From assembly GCF_014596475.1 (NCBI RefSeq), contig NZ_MECJ01000002.1, positions 372,001 through 436,000 of the forward strand: a stretch of 64,000 nucleotides of DNA, read 5' to 3'. Shown here piece after piece: positions 26,958-35,151 of this stretch (position 1 is its first letter; every line of letters starts with the position of its first letter). The position numbers and the translations under genes are program-made. The DNA is from Streptomyces sp. CBMA152. GTDB taxonomy: Bacteria; Actinomycetota; Actinomycetes; Streptomycetales; Streptomycetaceae. A model generated the notes under the pieces. The model did no database searches, had not been told where the DNA came from, and was given only the letters and a program-made list of their open reading frames with translations.

Positions 26958-27085
26958 GGTTCCCCCGCTTGTCGCACGACCCCATATCTCGTTCCTGTCT
27001 AGCCGAGCTCAGGTCGTTCGGCCTCCCTTCGGGTCGGGAGTGTGCCCGAAGAAGCAGAGGTGGTTGCCCTTTCGGTCATGGACCC

Positions 27086-27116
27086 TTGACGTAAGCACTC
27101 AACTCGGGCCTACCGT
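27086..27116 (+). promoter_or_regulatory. Candidate promoter of the lanthipeptide precursor
   Basis: TTGACG at 27086-27091 and TACCGT at 27111-27116, spaced 19 bp, lie about 48 bases before the precursor ATG. The -35 is strong, the -10 weak. GAGAGGAG at 27151-27158 is the ribosome-binding site. Confidence 0.45.
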
Positions 27117-27163
27117 CCATTCGTTCCGTCGCGAACATCGCGACAGTGATGAGAGGAGTTCTC

Positions 27164-27295
27164 ATGAACAACGAGACGACGCAGGACCTGTTCGACCTCG
27201 ACGTGCGTGAGGTCGTGGCTGCGGGCGACGCTCAGCAGAGCGCCGGCATCAGCATCTCCTGCGACGGTTCCTGCACCCGTCCGTTCTGTATCTGA
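27164..27295 (+). CDS. lanA: FxLD-type class I lanthipeptide precursor, 43 residues
   Basis: The short gene encodes a leader with the class I recognition box FDLD at residues 10-13 (FDLDVREV), as in the FxLD lanthipeptide family, and a C-terminal core SAGISISCDGSCTRPFCI. The core has Ser26, 30, 32, 36 and Thr38 as dehydration sites and Cys33, 37, 42 as ring donors. A strong ribosome-binding site (GAGAGGAG) precedes the ATG, and a long hairpin follows the stop. It is transcribed away from LanB and towards the cupin gene. It was missed by ordinary gene-length cutoffs. Exact cleavage site and ring pattern cannot be read from sequence. Confidence 0.9.
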   Translation: MNNETTQDLFDLDVREVVAAGDAQQSAGISISCDGSCTRPFCI

Positions 27296-27318
27296 TCGCG
27301 AGCCTGACGGTCGGTGAA

Positions 27319-27354
27319 GCGGCTGCGGTGGCCCGGTCGGGCCACCGCAGCCGC
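27319..27354. terminator. Strong bidirectional terminator
   Basis: A perfect 16-bp inverted repeat with the 4-base loop GGTC lies 23 bases after the precursor stop and 5 bases before the end of the convergent cupin gene. It should separate the precursor transcript from the convergent cupin/flavoprotein transcript. Confidence 0.85.
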
Positions 27355-27359
27355 GGTGT

Positions 27360-28262
27360 TTATGCCGTCGGCCACTCGGTCGGGGCCTTGGTGCCCGGCA
27401 GGTCCGGGAGCGGGCCGCGGGCCCGGGCCAGCAGGTCCTCGGGCGACACCGAGTCCAGTGTCTTGCGCGCGGAGTCGAGCACATCCCGTATGGATGCGAG
27501 GAGTTGAGCCTCCGTCAGCGGTCTCGTGGGGAGGTCGCCCGGGTCCTGGGTCAGCAGGTCGGCCAGGGTCCGGCGGATGTGCGCCGTGCTCGCCTCGCGG
27601 ACGGTGAGCGCGATGTGGACGGACAGACCTTCGTTGCCGGTGGCGGTGTGCGGGGCGCCGCGCGGAACGTAGAGCACATCGCCCGCGCCGACCACGGTCC
27701 GCAGCACGGGCTCACCGGGTTCCGGCACCGGCCCCGGACGCCAGTGTCCGTCGGTCGGGGCGGCATACACCGTCCACTCCTTGCGGCCCGCGACCTGCAC
27801 CACCAGCACATCGGCGTCGTCCCGGTGCACGTCCAGCCCGCGCCGCCCGGCCATCGTCGCGAAGCAGAACGCTTCCACCCGTCGCCCCAGGTCATGCGCG
27901 AGGTGGGCGGCCAGCGCACCCACCGAGGCGTGCCACTGGTCGAGTTGGGGCAGCAGCAGGGTCGCCCCCTCACCGAGGAGCCGCATGATGCGCTGCGGAT
28001 CGGCGAAACCCTCCTCCGGCGCTCCCGCGACGACGACGCGCTCGGTACAGAACTCGTACGCCGGTACCACCGCGCCCTCGCGCACCATCTCCACGTACGG
28101 CGTCCGCAGCAGGCCGCCGCGCAGCGCCGCCGCCAAGTCATCGAGATCCGGCACCTCGTGGGGCAGCGATGGGGTGGTGAACACCTCCGGAACCCCCTCC
28201 CGGCACCGCTCGAAGAACTGCTCGGGCACTCCCACCAGCCGGTCCAGCACTCCCCAAGTCAT
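27360..28262 (-). CDS. JmjC/cupin-4 family 2-oxoglutarate-dependent oxygenase
   Basis: This 300-residue protein has the cupin-4 opening (GVLDRLVG..EQFFE), GATLLLPQLDQW, and an iron facial triad His146-x-Asp148 (DVHRDD) with His205 (GAPHTATG), followed by a C-terminal helical domain. Bacterial members hydroxylate ribosomal-protein or peptide side chains. Next to a lanthipeptide precursor, hydroxylation of a core residue (Asp34, Arg39 or Pro40) is a reasonable guess. ATG 28262 is preferred to GTG 28268 because GGGGAG lies five bases before it. Its 5' end overlaps the flavoprotein gene by 125 bases. Confidence 0.88.
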   Translation of the reverse strand: MTWGVLDRLVGVPEQFFERCREGVPEVFTTPSLPHEVPDLDDLAAALRGGLLRTPYVEMVREGAVVPAYEFCTERVVVAGAPEEGFADPQRIMRLLGEGATLLLPQLDQWHASVGALAAHLAHDLGRRVEAFCFATMAGRRGLDVHRDDADVLVVQVAGRKEWTVYAAPTDGHWRPGPVPEPGEPVLRTVVGAGDVLYVPRGAPHTATGNEGLSVHIALTVREASTAHIRRTLADLLTQDPGDLPTRPLTEAQLLASIRDVLDSARKTLDSVSPEDLLARARGPLPDLPGTKAPTEWPTA

Positions 28263-29409
28263 GCTCACTCCCCGCCTCTTCGCGTTCGGTACCCGGCAAC
28301 GGCTTGGCCCAGTGGTAGCTACCGGGGCGGCGTTGTTCCCACCGCAGGGACATCAGCGTATAGCGGTTGATCCACTCATTGACCAGAGCGGCGAGCCGAC
28401 CGGTGAGCACCCAGCCATGGGGTGCGTCGTCGGTACGTACGGGCTGGACGACACCGTCACCCCGACCGAGGCTGACCGACAGGGCCAGATACCGGAACCG
28501 GAACGGCTTCGGCTCCTTGCCCCGGGCCAGCGCGTCGATGACGCCTGCGGCGTGTGCCCCGGTCGGCATGGCCGTCGCGCAGGCCATACGCAACTCGCCC
28601 ACGCCGGGCGCGACCACCCGGGCCGCGTCGCCCACCACGAACACATCGGGGTGAGAGGTCGAGCGGAGTGCCGCGTCCACCAGTGCCCGGCCCCGGCTGT
28701 CGACGGCCAGGCCCGCCTCGGCAGCCAGGGGCGAAACGGTGAACGACGCCGCCCACACTGTCACATCGGCGGGGATCGCGCCGCAGTCGGTGGCGAGCCC
28801 GTGTCGGTCGACGCCGGTCACCCGGGTGTGCGGGTGCACCCGCACACCGAGGCGGTCCAGTGAGCGGGCTACATGACGCCGTCCCCGCTCCGAGAGACCG
28901 GCACCCGGTTCACGTGCCGTCACGAGGCGAACCCGCCAACTGTGCGCCGACTCGGCCAGCTCAGCGGCCAGTTCGACACCGGTGTGCCCGCCGCCGACGA
29001 CGGCGACCGTGCCGGTACCGGCCGCCAGCCGCCGGCTCAGCTCCACCGCCCGCTCGACGGTGTACGTGTGGTCGCGGGCACCCGGAACCTTGGTCGTGTC
29101 GGTACGGCTGCCGAGCGCGTACACGAGCACGTCATACGTGATGACGGTCCCGTCGTGGAGGTGCACGGCGTGGTAGTCCGGGGCGATGGAGGTGATGTGG
29201 GCGGTGACGGTCTCGATGTCCCGCCCGGCGACGAGATCACCCAACGGCACGGAGGCGTTGGTGTGCCCGGCGGCCACCTCGTGGAGCCGAATCCGTTCGG
29301 TGAAACGGCTCTTGGAGTCGATGAGGGTGACGTGGTGACGGTTGCTCACCCGCAGTGCCGCAGTCAGTCCCGCATACCCCGCGCCGATCACCACAACATG
29401 CCGCTTCAT
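28138..29409 (-). CDS. NDH-2-like NAD(P)/FAD-dependent oxidoreductase
   Basis: This 423-residue flavoprotein has FAD motif VIGAGYAGLTAALRV at 5-20, NAD(P) motif VAVVGGGHTGVELAAELAE and the second FAD contact DVFVVGDAARV. The fold matches type II NADH dehydrogenases and sulfide:quinone-like enzymes, but there is no C-terminal membrane anchor. The recognisable domain ends near residue 375 (RRPGSYHWAKPLPG), and the last 40 residues are a Gly/Ala/Arg-rich tail that overlaps the cupin gene in another frame. A lost stop codon or sequencing frameshift near 28270 would explain this. It may supply electrons to a tailoring step or be unrelated to the lanthipeptide. Confidence 0.85.
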   Translation of the reverse strand: MKRHVVVIGAGYAGLTAALRVSNRHHVTLIDSKSRFTERIRLHEVAAGHTNASVPLGDLVAGRDIETVTAHITSIAPDYHAVHLHDGTVITYDVLVYALGSRTDTTKVPGARDHTYTVERAVELSRRLAAGTGTVAVVGGGHTGVELAAELAESAHSWRVRLVTAREPGAGLSERGRRHVARSLDRLGVRVHPHTRVTGVDRHGLATDCGAIPADVTVWAASFTVSPLAAEAGLAVDSRGRALVDAALRSTSHPDVFVVGDAARVVAPGVGELRMACATAMPTGAHAAGVIDALARGKEPKPFRFRYLALSVSLGRGDGVVQPVRTDDAPHGWVLTGRLAALVNEWINRYTLMSLRWEQRRPGSYHWAKPLPGTEREEAGSEHDLGSAGPAGGSARAVLRAVPGGGSGGVHHPIAAPRGAGSR

Positions 29410-29704
29410 ACCGATGCTCCCGTTGACGTACGTGGTTCCGCTTCAGCGCCCCTGTGCGGCGCCGGGATACGGACGGGCGAGTGCGGTAGGGCGTGACACT
29501 TCTCGCGCAACTGATGGTGTGACGTGGGTCTCCTGGGGATGTTCGTCCCGTTCCACCGTTCCAGGTGTATCTATTTCCGCAGGTCAAACGGGGTGGAACG
29601 TCCCGGCGTCCCAAATGGGCGGGACAGTGTGGCGGTTGGGGCGGGTGACGGGTGAGGGTGTTGCCCAGACCCACCCCGACACCCACAAGCACCGGAGATC
29701 CCAC

Positions 29705-30478
29705 ATGCCCAACCCCGGCCGCCGCCTCACCGCCAGCCTCCTCGCCGTCGCCGGTCTGATGACCGTCACGGGCGTCGTCGCCACCCCGGCCGCCGCCATA
29801 CGTGGTGGTTCGACGACCACGACCGAGGCCGCGCCGTTCGCCGTGATGATCAGGAACCCGGACGGGGTGGAGGGCAAGGACAGTGCCTGGTGCGGTGGCA
29901 CCCTCGTCGCCCCGGACAAGGTGCTCACGGCCGGGCACTGCGTGAAGAACGCTCCGCGCCCGCTGGCGATGACCGTGGTCGGCGGGCGTACCGACCGGCT
30001 GTCGACGGCCGGTCAGGTGCGGCGCGTCACTGCCGTGAAGATGGACCCGAAGTACACCACCGACCTCGTGCACGACGCGGCCGTCCTCACCCTGGACAAG
30101 CCGCTCCCGTACAAGCCGCTACGGGTCGCCACGACGAAGGACGCCGCGTTGTACACCAACGGGCGCACCGCCACCGTCTACGGCTGGGGCCACACCGACG
30201 GCAACACCCAGGGCCGGTTCCTCAAGAAGGCCGCGCTCACGCTCTCCCCGCTCGCCGCCTGCGACCCGTTCTCCAACACCACCGACACCAGCCTGAAGGT
30301 CTGCGGCACCTCAGCGAAGCACGACAGCATCTGCTCGGCCGACTCCGGCGGACCGCTCGTCGAGAGCGGTGTCCTGATCGGGATCGTCTCGACGGGCAAC
30401 AAGGTCTGCGGCGACGAGTACCCCGTCTCCGTCTTCACCAAGGTGAGCACGGTCGCCCCGGGGCTGGGCCTGAAGTAA
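29705..30478 (+). CDS. Secreted trypsin-like serine protease (S1)
   Basis: This 257-residue protein has a signal peptide (to about TPAAA, residue 31) and starts its mature chain at IRGGSTTTTEAAPF, close to the canonical IVGG. The catalytic triad is His78 (LTAGHC), Asp124 (VHDAAVL) and Ser214 (CSADSGGPLV), with Cys pairs as in Streptomyces trypsins. The frame is open upstream, but ATG 29705 follows GGAGAT and begins the signal peptide. The neighbouring lanthipeptide locus lacks a recognisable leader peptidase, so a role in leader trimming is possible. General extracellular proteolysis is equally likely. Confidence 0.9.
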   Translation: MPNPGRRLTASLLAVAGLMTVTGVVATPAAAIRGGSTTTTEAAPFAVMIRNPDGVEGKDSAWCGGTLVAPDKVLTAGHCVKNAPRPLAMTVVGGRTDRLSTAGQVRRVTAVKMDPKYTTDLVHDAAVLTLDKPLPYKPLRVATTKDAALYTNGRTATVYGWGHTDGNTQGRFLKKAALTLSPLAACDPFSNTTDTSLKVCGTSAKHDSICSADSGGPLVESGVLIGIVSTGNKVCGDEYPVSVFTKVSTVAPGLGLK

Positions 30479-30489
30479 CCCGGTATGCG

Positions 30490-30515
30490 GGCGGGTCCTG
30501 AACAACGGACCCGCC
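30490..30515. terminator. Terminator-like hairpin between convergent genes
   Basis: Perfect 9-bp inverted repeat GGCGGGTCC / GGACCCGCC with an 8-base loop directly after the trypsin-like gene and just before the end of the convergent DinB-fold gene. Confidence 0.75.
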
Positions 30516-30522
30516 TGCCAGG

Positions 30523-31038
30523 TCATCGACGGGAGAGCACACCCCGTACGAACGCCGCCTGCCCGACGTGCTGCAAACCGTCCCCGATGACGCTGATCAA
30601 GCGGACGGCCAACGTCACCGGCGGGTTCCACGACGTGTCGACCACGCGGGCGAGCGCGTCGCCGTCGAGGTCCGAGACGTACGCGAGCGTCTGCGCGTGG
30701 ACGGCGCCGTGATAGCCGCCCAGCCCATCGGCGGTGGCGACCACCGAGGCGACCTCGGCCGGCGTGTGCCCGTAGCCCGTGTCCGACACGGGCAGCGGCA
30801 GACCGAACCGCTTCGCCCAGCCCTGGCTGTCCCAGACCTGTTCGAGACCGGCCGCGTCGGCGATGTGGTCGTCCTGGATCCTGGTCAGATGCCAGATCAG
30901 CCAGGCGATGGAGTTGGCCGAGTCGTCGACGCGGAACGCCAACTCCTCGGCGCTCAGGCCCTCGACGGTCTCCAGCACCGTTTCATGGATTCTGCCGAAG
31001 GCGTCGACGAGAAGAGCGGAGCCGGTCACAGCGGTCAC
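30523..31038 (-). CDS. DinB/DUF664-fold protein (putative thiol-dependent transferase)
   Basis: This 171-residue four-helix protein shows the DinB_2 pattern: ETVLETVEGLSAEEL, WLIWHLTRIQDDHIA with a metal-binding His, and a C-terminal QHVGQAAFVRGVL with a second His. Relatives include mycothiol-dependent enzymes of actinobacteria. The substrate is unknown. GTG 31038 is chosen because AGGAGG lies five bases before it. The frame is open for another 107 codons upstream, but that part lacks family similarity and overlaps the divergent gene. Confidence 0.82.
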   Translation of the reverse strand: MTAVTGSALLVDAFGRIHETVLETVEGLSAEELAFRVDDSANSIAWLIWHLTRIQDDHIADAAGLEQVWDSQGWAKRFGLPLPVSDTGYGHTPAEVASVVATADGLGGYHGAVHAQTLAYVSDLDGDALARVVDTSWNPPVTLAVRLISVIGDGLQHVGQAAFVRGVLSRR

Positions 31039-31222
31039 AGTCGCCTCCTGTACGAGCGTATGGGCGTACGTGGGGGTACGAACGTACGCAGGGACACGAG
31101 CGGTTCGCCCGGCGTGGTCAGCAACGTATCGCAGGAACCTGCTCTGCCGATCGGGCGACACGGCGCCCTGTCGTTGGCGCCAACGGGTGATCGGATCTTC
31201 CCGCGTTGGCACGATGCCGCCC

Positions 31223-32809
31223 ATGACGACATCAGGACTGGTCCGGCGGCTCGCCGCCGCAGGGTGCTCGCTCCTGCTCGGGGTGGTGGTCGCGGGCAGC
31301 GCGGGCGCCACGGCGGGCGGCGACGATCCGGACCCGGAGATCGCTGCGATCATGCACAAACCGGACTATCGCCATGCACAGTGGGGTGTGTTCGAGCAGG
31401 ACCCGAAGACGGGCGACGTCAGCCACTCCCACCTCGCCGACCGGTTCTTCCTGCCCGGATCGACGGCGAAGCTCTTCTCGGTCTCGGGGACCTGGAAGAC
31501 CCTGGGCGGCCAGCACCGTTTCGTCACCCCGGTCCGGGCTGTGGGCGCGCGCCGGGGCGCCACGCTCACCGGCGACCTGGACCTCGTCGCCCAGGGCGAC
31601 CTCACGATGGGCGGTCGCACCCGGCCCGACGGCACCGTCGCGTACACGGACATCGACCACACCTACGCCAACAGCGTCCCCGGCGCCACCCTCACCCCGG
31701 AGAACCCACTGGCCGGCCTCGACCACATCGCCCGGCAGGTGCGGCGCTCCGGGATCACGAAGGTCAACGGTGATGTGGTCGTCGACGAACGGCTGTTCCG
31801 GCCCGACCCCGAGCTCGATCCCGTCCCCGAGCCGCTGATCATCAACGACAACCTCATCGACCTGCTCACCATCCCGGGCACCCGGCCCGGCGTCCCCGCC
31901 AAGCTCAGCTGGCGCCCGCACGTGGCCCCGTACCGGGTCACGTCCACCGTGCGCACCGTCGCTCGCGGCAAGCCCGCCGACATCACCGTCACCGTGTCAC
32001 CGGACGGCACCCGCATCCGGCTGTCGGGTACCATCGCCGCCGGTTCGGCGCCCGTACTGCGCGTCTCCGATGTCAGGGACCCGGCGGCGTTCGGCCGCAC
32101 CGCGCTCATCGAAGCCCTCGGCCGGGCAGGCGTCCATGTCACGGCCAAGCCCACCGGGCCCAACCCGGCGGCCGAACTGCCGCGCACCTACCGTGGTGCG
32201 CCGAGCGTGGCGTCGTACGTATCGCCGCCGTACGCCCAGTACGCCAAGCTGATCCTCAAGGTCAGCCACAACCTCGGCTCCAACCTCGGGATCTGCCTGA
32301 TGGCGGTCACCACCGGCAGCCACGACTGCCAGGCCGGATTCCCGGTGCTGCGCGCCTTCCTCAAGCGGGCCGGGGTCGACCCCGACGGCGTCCAACTGGC
32401 CGACGGCCGGGGCGGAAACTTCGTCGACCGGGCCACCCCGATCGCCGAGGCGCAGATGCTGAAGTACTGGCTGCGCACCCCCGACGCGACGCGCTTCCGG
32501 CTGGCCCTGCCGATCCTCGGGGTGGACGGCTCACTGTCCGGCAACTGCCGCGCCTGCCCCGCCCGGGGGAAGGTGTTCGCCAAGGTCGGCACCGTCGTGG
32601 GACTCGACGCGGTCAACAACCGGCTGGCCGTGGGCGCCCAGACCATCGCGGGCTATCTCCGGCGCGGTGACGGCCGGTACGACGTGTTCTACGTCGGCGT
32701 CAACGGCGCCTCGACCCCGACCGCCGACATCAACGGTCTGTTCGAGATCATCGCCGACCTCTCCGACATCGCGGCCCACCTCCAGCAGGACGCCGAGCAT
32801 CGGTCGTGA
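31223..32809 (+). CDS. D-alanyl-D-alanine carboxypeptidase/endopeptidase, PBP4 (S13) family
   Basis: This 528-residue exported protein has a signal peptide (to about AGATA, residue 30). The S13 motifs are SxxK at Ser80-Lys83 (GSTAK), SxN at Ser348-Asn350 (SHN), and a third box KVGT at 454-457 where KTGT is usual. It also has the large inserted domain between the first two motifs that defines PBP4-type enzymes. It trims or cleaves peptidoglycan peptides outside the membrane. An ATG three codons upstream (31214) is possible. The Val in place of Thr in the third box may reduce activity. Confidence 0.9.
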   Translation: MTTSGLVRRLAAAGCSLLLGVVVAGSAGATAGGDDPDPEIAAIMHKPDYRHAQWGVFEQDPKTGDVSHSHLADRFFLPGSTAKLFSVSGTWKTLGGQHRFVTPVRAVGARRGATLTGDLDLVAQGDLTMGGRTRPDGTVAYTDIDHTYANSVPGATLTPENPLAGLDHIARQVRRSGITKVNGDVVVDERLFRPDPELDPVPEPLIINDNLIDLLTIPGTRPGVPAKLSWRPHVAPYRVTSTVRTVARGKPADITVTVSPDGTRIRLSGTIAAGSAPVLRVSDVRDPAAFGRTALIEALGRAGVHVTAKPTGPNPAAELPRTYRGAPSVASYVSPPYAQYAKLILKVSHNLGSNLGICLMAVTTGSHDCQAGFPVLRAFLKRAGVDPDGVQLADGRGGNFVDRATPIAEAQMLKYWLRTPDATRFRLALPILGVDGSLSGNCRACPARGKVFAKVGTVVGLDAVNNRLAVGAQTIAGYLRRGDGRYDVFYVGVNGASTPTADINGLFEIIADLSDIAAHLQQDAEHRS

Positions 32810-32999
32810 GCACCACGCACCTGCCCGAATCAAGCGGAGGGGTGACTATCAATTCCAACACGCCATTCCACTCATGGAGTTGCGGCAAACGGGACGTGAA
32901 AGTCTGCACGATCAGACAACCACCGTGCACGGATCGTCAAGGAATTTCGCGGTGGTTTCATCGTTGAATGAGTCGACCGCTGACCAGAAGGGCAGACAG

Positions 33000-34697
33000 G
33001 TGGACGCTTCCTCGGGGCCGCAGTACCGCTCGGCCCATGTCGACACCTTCGTACAGGATCGATTACCGCACGTTTCCCGCCAACCCGACCTCCTGCTCGA
33101 CCTCTCTTCCCTGCGCTATCCGCCCCGACTGAACTGTGCGCGGGAACTGCTCGACGGCGGCTCCGACGACCCGGACCGCGCCGGGCGGCCTGCCGTGCTG
33201 TCGCCGCACGGGGTGCGGTGGACGTACGCGGAGCTGACCGCCGTCGTCGCCCGTATCGCCCAGGTGCTCACGCAGGACATGGGCCTCGTCCCCGGCAACC
33301 GCGTACTGCTCCGAGACACCAACACCCCGATGCTCGCGGCCATTTGGCTCGCGGTGGTGCAGGCCGGCGGGGTCGTCGTGGCGACGATGCCTTTGCTGCG
33401 GGCCAAGGAGCTCGCGTACGTGATCGACAAGGCGCGGATCACCCATGCCCTGTGCGAGACCGGCCTCCGCGAGGAGTTGGAGGCGGCGGGTGACGGCGTA
33501 CTCACCCTCATGGATTTCGACGGTCTTGAGCACGCGATGGCCACGAAAGCGGAAGAATTCACGGCAGTGGACACCGCCGCCGAGGATCCCTGTCTGGTCG
33601 CCTTCACTTCCGGCACCACGGGGATGCCGAAGGCGACCGTCCATTCCCACCGCGATGTGCTGTCGATCTGTGACTCGTTTCCCCCGCATATTCTCCGCGC
33701 CACCCGCGAGGACCGTTTCATCGGTTCTCCCTCGCTCGCCTTCACCTACGGTCTGGGCGGGCTGTTGCTGTTCCCTCTGCGCATCGGCGCCTCAACGGTG
33801 CTTCTCGACCGTGCCGGTCCGCGTCAACTCGCCCGCGCAATCGAGGAATTCGGGGCAACGATCTGTTTCAGCGGCCCGACGGCGTACCGCGCGATGTGCC
33901 TGGACACCCAGGACCATGATCTGTCCTCGCTGCGCGAATGCGTGTCGGCCGGTGAAGCGCTGCCGTTCGTGACCCGCAAGATGTGGAAGCGCCACACCGA
34001 CCTGGACCTCATCGACGGCCTCGGCTCCACGGAGATGCTGCACATCTTCATCGCCATGCGCGGCGAGGAGGCGTGGACCCGACCGGGCGCGATCGGCCGG
34101 CCCGTCCCCGGATACATCACCGCCGTCCTCGACGCCGACGGCAATCCGCTTCCCTATGGCGAAGTCGGCGCGCTCGCCGTGAAGGGGCCCACGGGCTGTC
34201 GTTATCTCGATGACGAACGCCAGCTGGAATACGTACGCAACGGCTGGAATCTCACCGGCGACGCCTGCTGGGCGGACAACGAGGGCTATCTCTACTACCA
34301 CTCCCGTATGGACGACATGATCGTGTCGGCCGGGTACAACATCTCGCCCGTCGAAGTCGAATCCACCCTGATGACCCATCCGGCGGTCCGGGAGTGTGCC
34401 GTCGTCGCCGCCCCCGACGACGGGCGCGGAGCGGTGGTACAGGCGCATGTCGTACTCACCGAAGGACATCTGCCAACCGCCGAACTCGTCGCAGAACTCC
34501 AGAAGTTCACGAAGACGGAGATGGCGCCGTACAAGTATCCGCGACTCATCGCGTTCTGCGAGGAACTGCCGAGGGCGGACACCGGAAAGGTCCAGCGCTA
34601 TCGCCTGCGCGGAGCCGGCCACAACAGTTCGGGGACCGTCGTCATGACAGCGACGCCCGAGCCGGAAGGAGCGATCGGTGGCCCTGCCCCCGAATGA
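33000..34697 (+). CDS. Adenylate-forming acid:CoA ligase 1 (benzoate-CoA ligase-like)
   Basis: This 565-residue ANL enzyme has P-loop TSGTTGMPKATVHSH, the A5-like motif DGLGSTEML, LTGDACW, and the C-terminal hinge and catalytic Lys region (YNISPVEVE, PRADTGKVQRYRLR). The STEML/WxRPG pattern resembles aryl-CoA ligases. GTG 33000 follows AAGGG, and upstream in-frame starts exist but give a non-homologous extension. Codon 22 is TTA, a bldA-dependent codon. It overlaps the thioesterase gene by 20 bases, and several codons end in A or T, unusual for neighbours. The substrate is unknown. Confidence 0.87.
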   Translation: MDASSGPQYRSAHVDTFVQDRLPHVSRQPDLLLDLSSLRYPPRLNCARELLDGGSDDPDRAGRPAVLSPHGVRWTYAELTAVVARIAQVLTQDMGLVPGNRVLLRDTNTPMLAAIWLAVVQAGGVVVATMPLLRAKELAYVIDKARITHALCETGLREELEAAGDGVLTLMDFDGLEHAMATKAEEFTAVDTAAEDPCLVAFTSGTTGMPKATVHSHRDVLSICDSFPPHILRATREDRFIGSPSLAFTYGLGGLLLFPLRIGASTVLLDRAGPRQLARAIEEFGATICFSGPTAYRAMCLDTQDHDLSSLRECVSAGEALPFVTRKMWKRHTDLDLIDGLGSTEMLHIFIAMRGEEAWTRPGAIGRPVPGYITAVLDADGNPLPYGEVGALAVKGPTGCRYLDDERQLEYVRNGWNLTGDACWADNEGYLYYHSRMDDMIVSAGYNISPVEVESTLMTHPAVRECAVVAAPDDGRGAVVQAHVVLTEGHLPTAELVAELQKFTKTEMAPYKYPRLIAFCEELPRADTGKVQRYRLRGAGHNSSGTVVMTATPEPEGAIGGPAPE

Positions 34698-35151
34698 ATC
34701 AGCTGAAATAGGCGAATCCGGTGAGCCCCAGCACGAGAACCCCGGCTTCACGCGCCGGAAAACCGTCTGGTTCCACCACTGCGACCCGGCGGGGATCGTG
34801 TTCTACCCGCAGTATCTGCTCCTCATCAACGAGGTGTTGCAGGAGTGGTTCGAGACGGGTCTGAACGTCGGTTACGCGGGGCTGTTCGCCGAGCGCCGGA
34901 TCGGCATTCCCACCGTCCGCCTCGAATGCGACTTCCTTGGCCCGAGCCGTCTCGGCGACACGCTGGACATCACGCTCAGGGTCGCGCGGCTCGGCAAGTC
35001 GTCGTTCGAGCTGCGCTATGAATGCGTCGGCGGCGGGCAGCGGGACGTCCGCGCACAATTCCGCGCGGTGCTGGTGACGACATCGCTCGACGGGCACGGC
35101 CCGATTCCCCTTCCGCAGGACATCCGGACCGCGATGGAGCGCTACTTATGA
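34678..35151 (+). CDS. Hotdog-fold acyl-CoA thioesterase (4-hydroxybenzoyl-CoA thioesterase type)
   Basis: This 157-residue protein carries the 4HBT signature HHCDPAGIVFYPQY with the catalytic Asp near residue 38, and RLECDFLGPSRLGDTL. Thioesterases of this type release aryl or acyl groups from CoA. It overlaps the ligase before it by 20 bases and the ligase after it by four (ATGA). Its final codon is TTA, placed directly before the stop and within the coupling site, so bldA tRNA supply could gate translation of both genes. Confidence 0.9.
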   Translation: MALPPNESAEIGESGEPQHENPGFTRRKTVWFHHCDPAGIVFYPQYLLLINEVLQEWFETGLNVGYAGLFAERRIGIPTVRLECDFLGPSRLGDTLDITLRVARLGKSSFELRYECVGGGQRDVRAQFRAVLVTTSLDGHGPIPLPQDIRTAMERYL

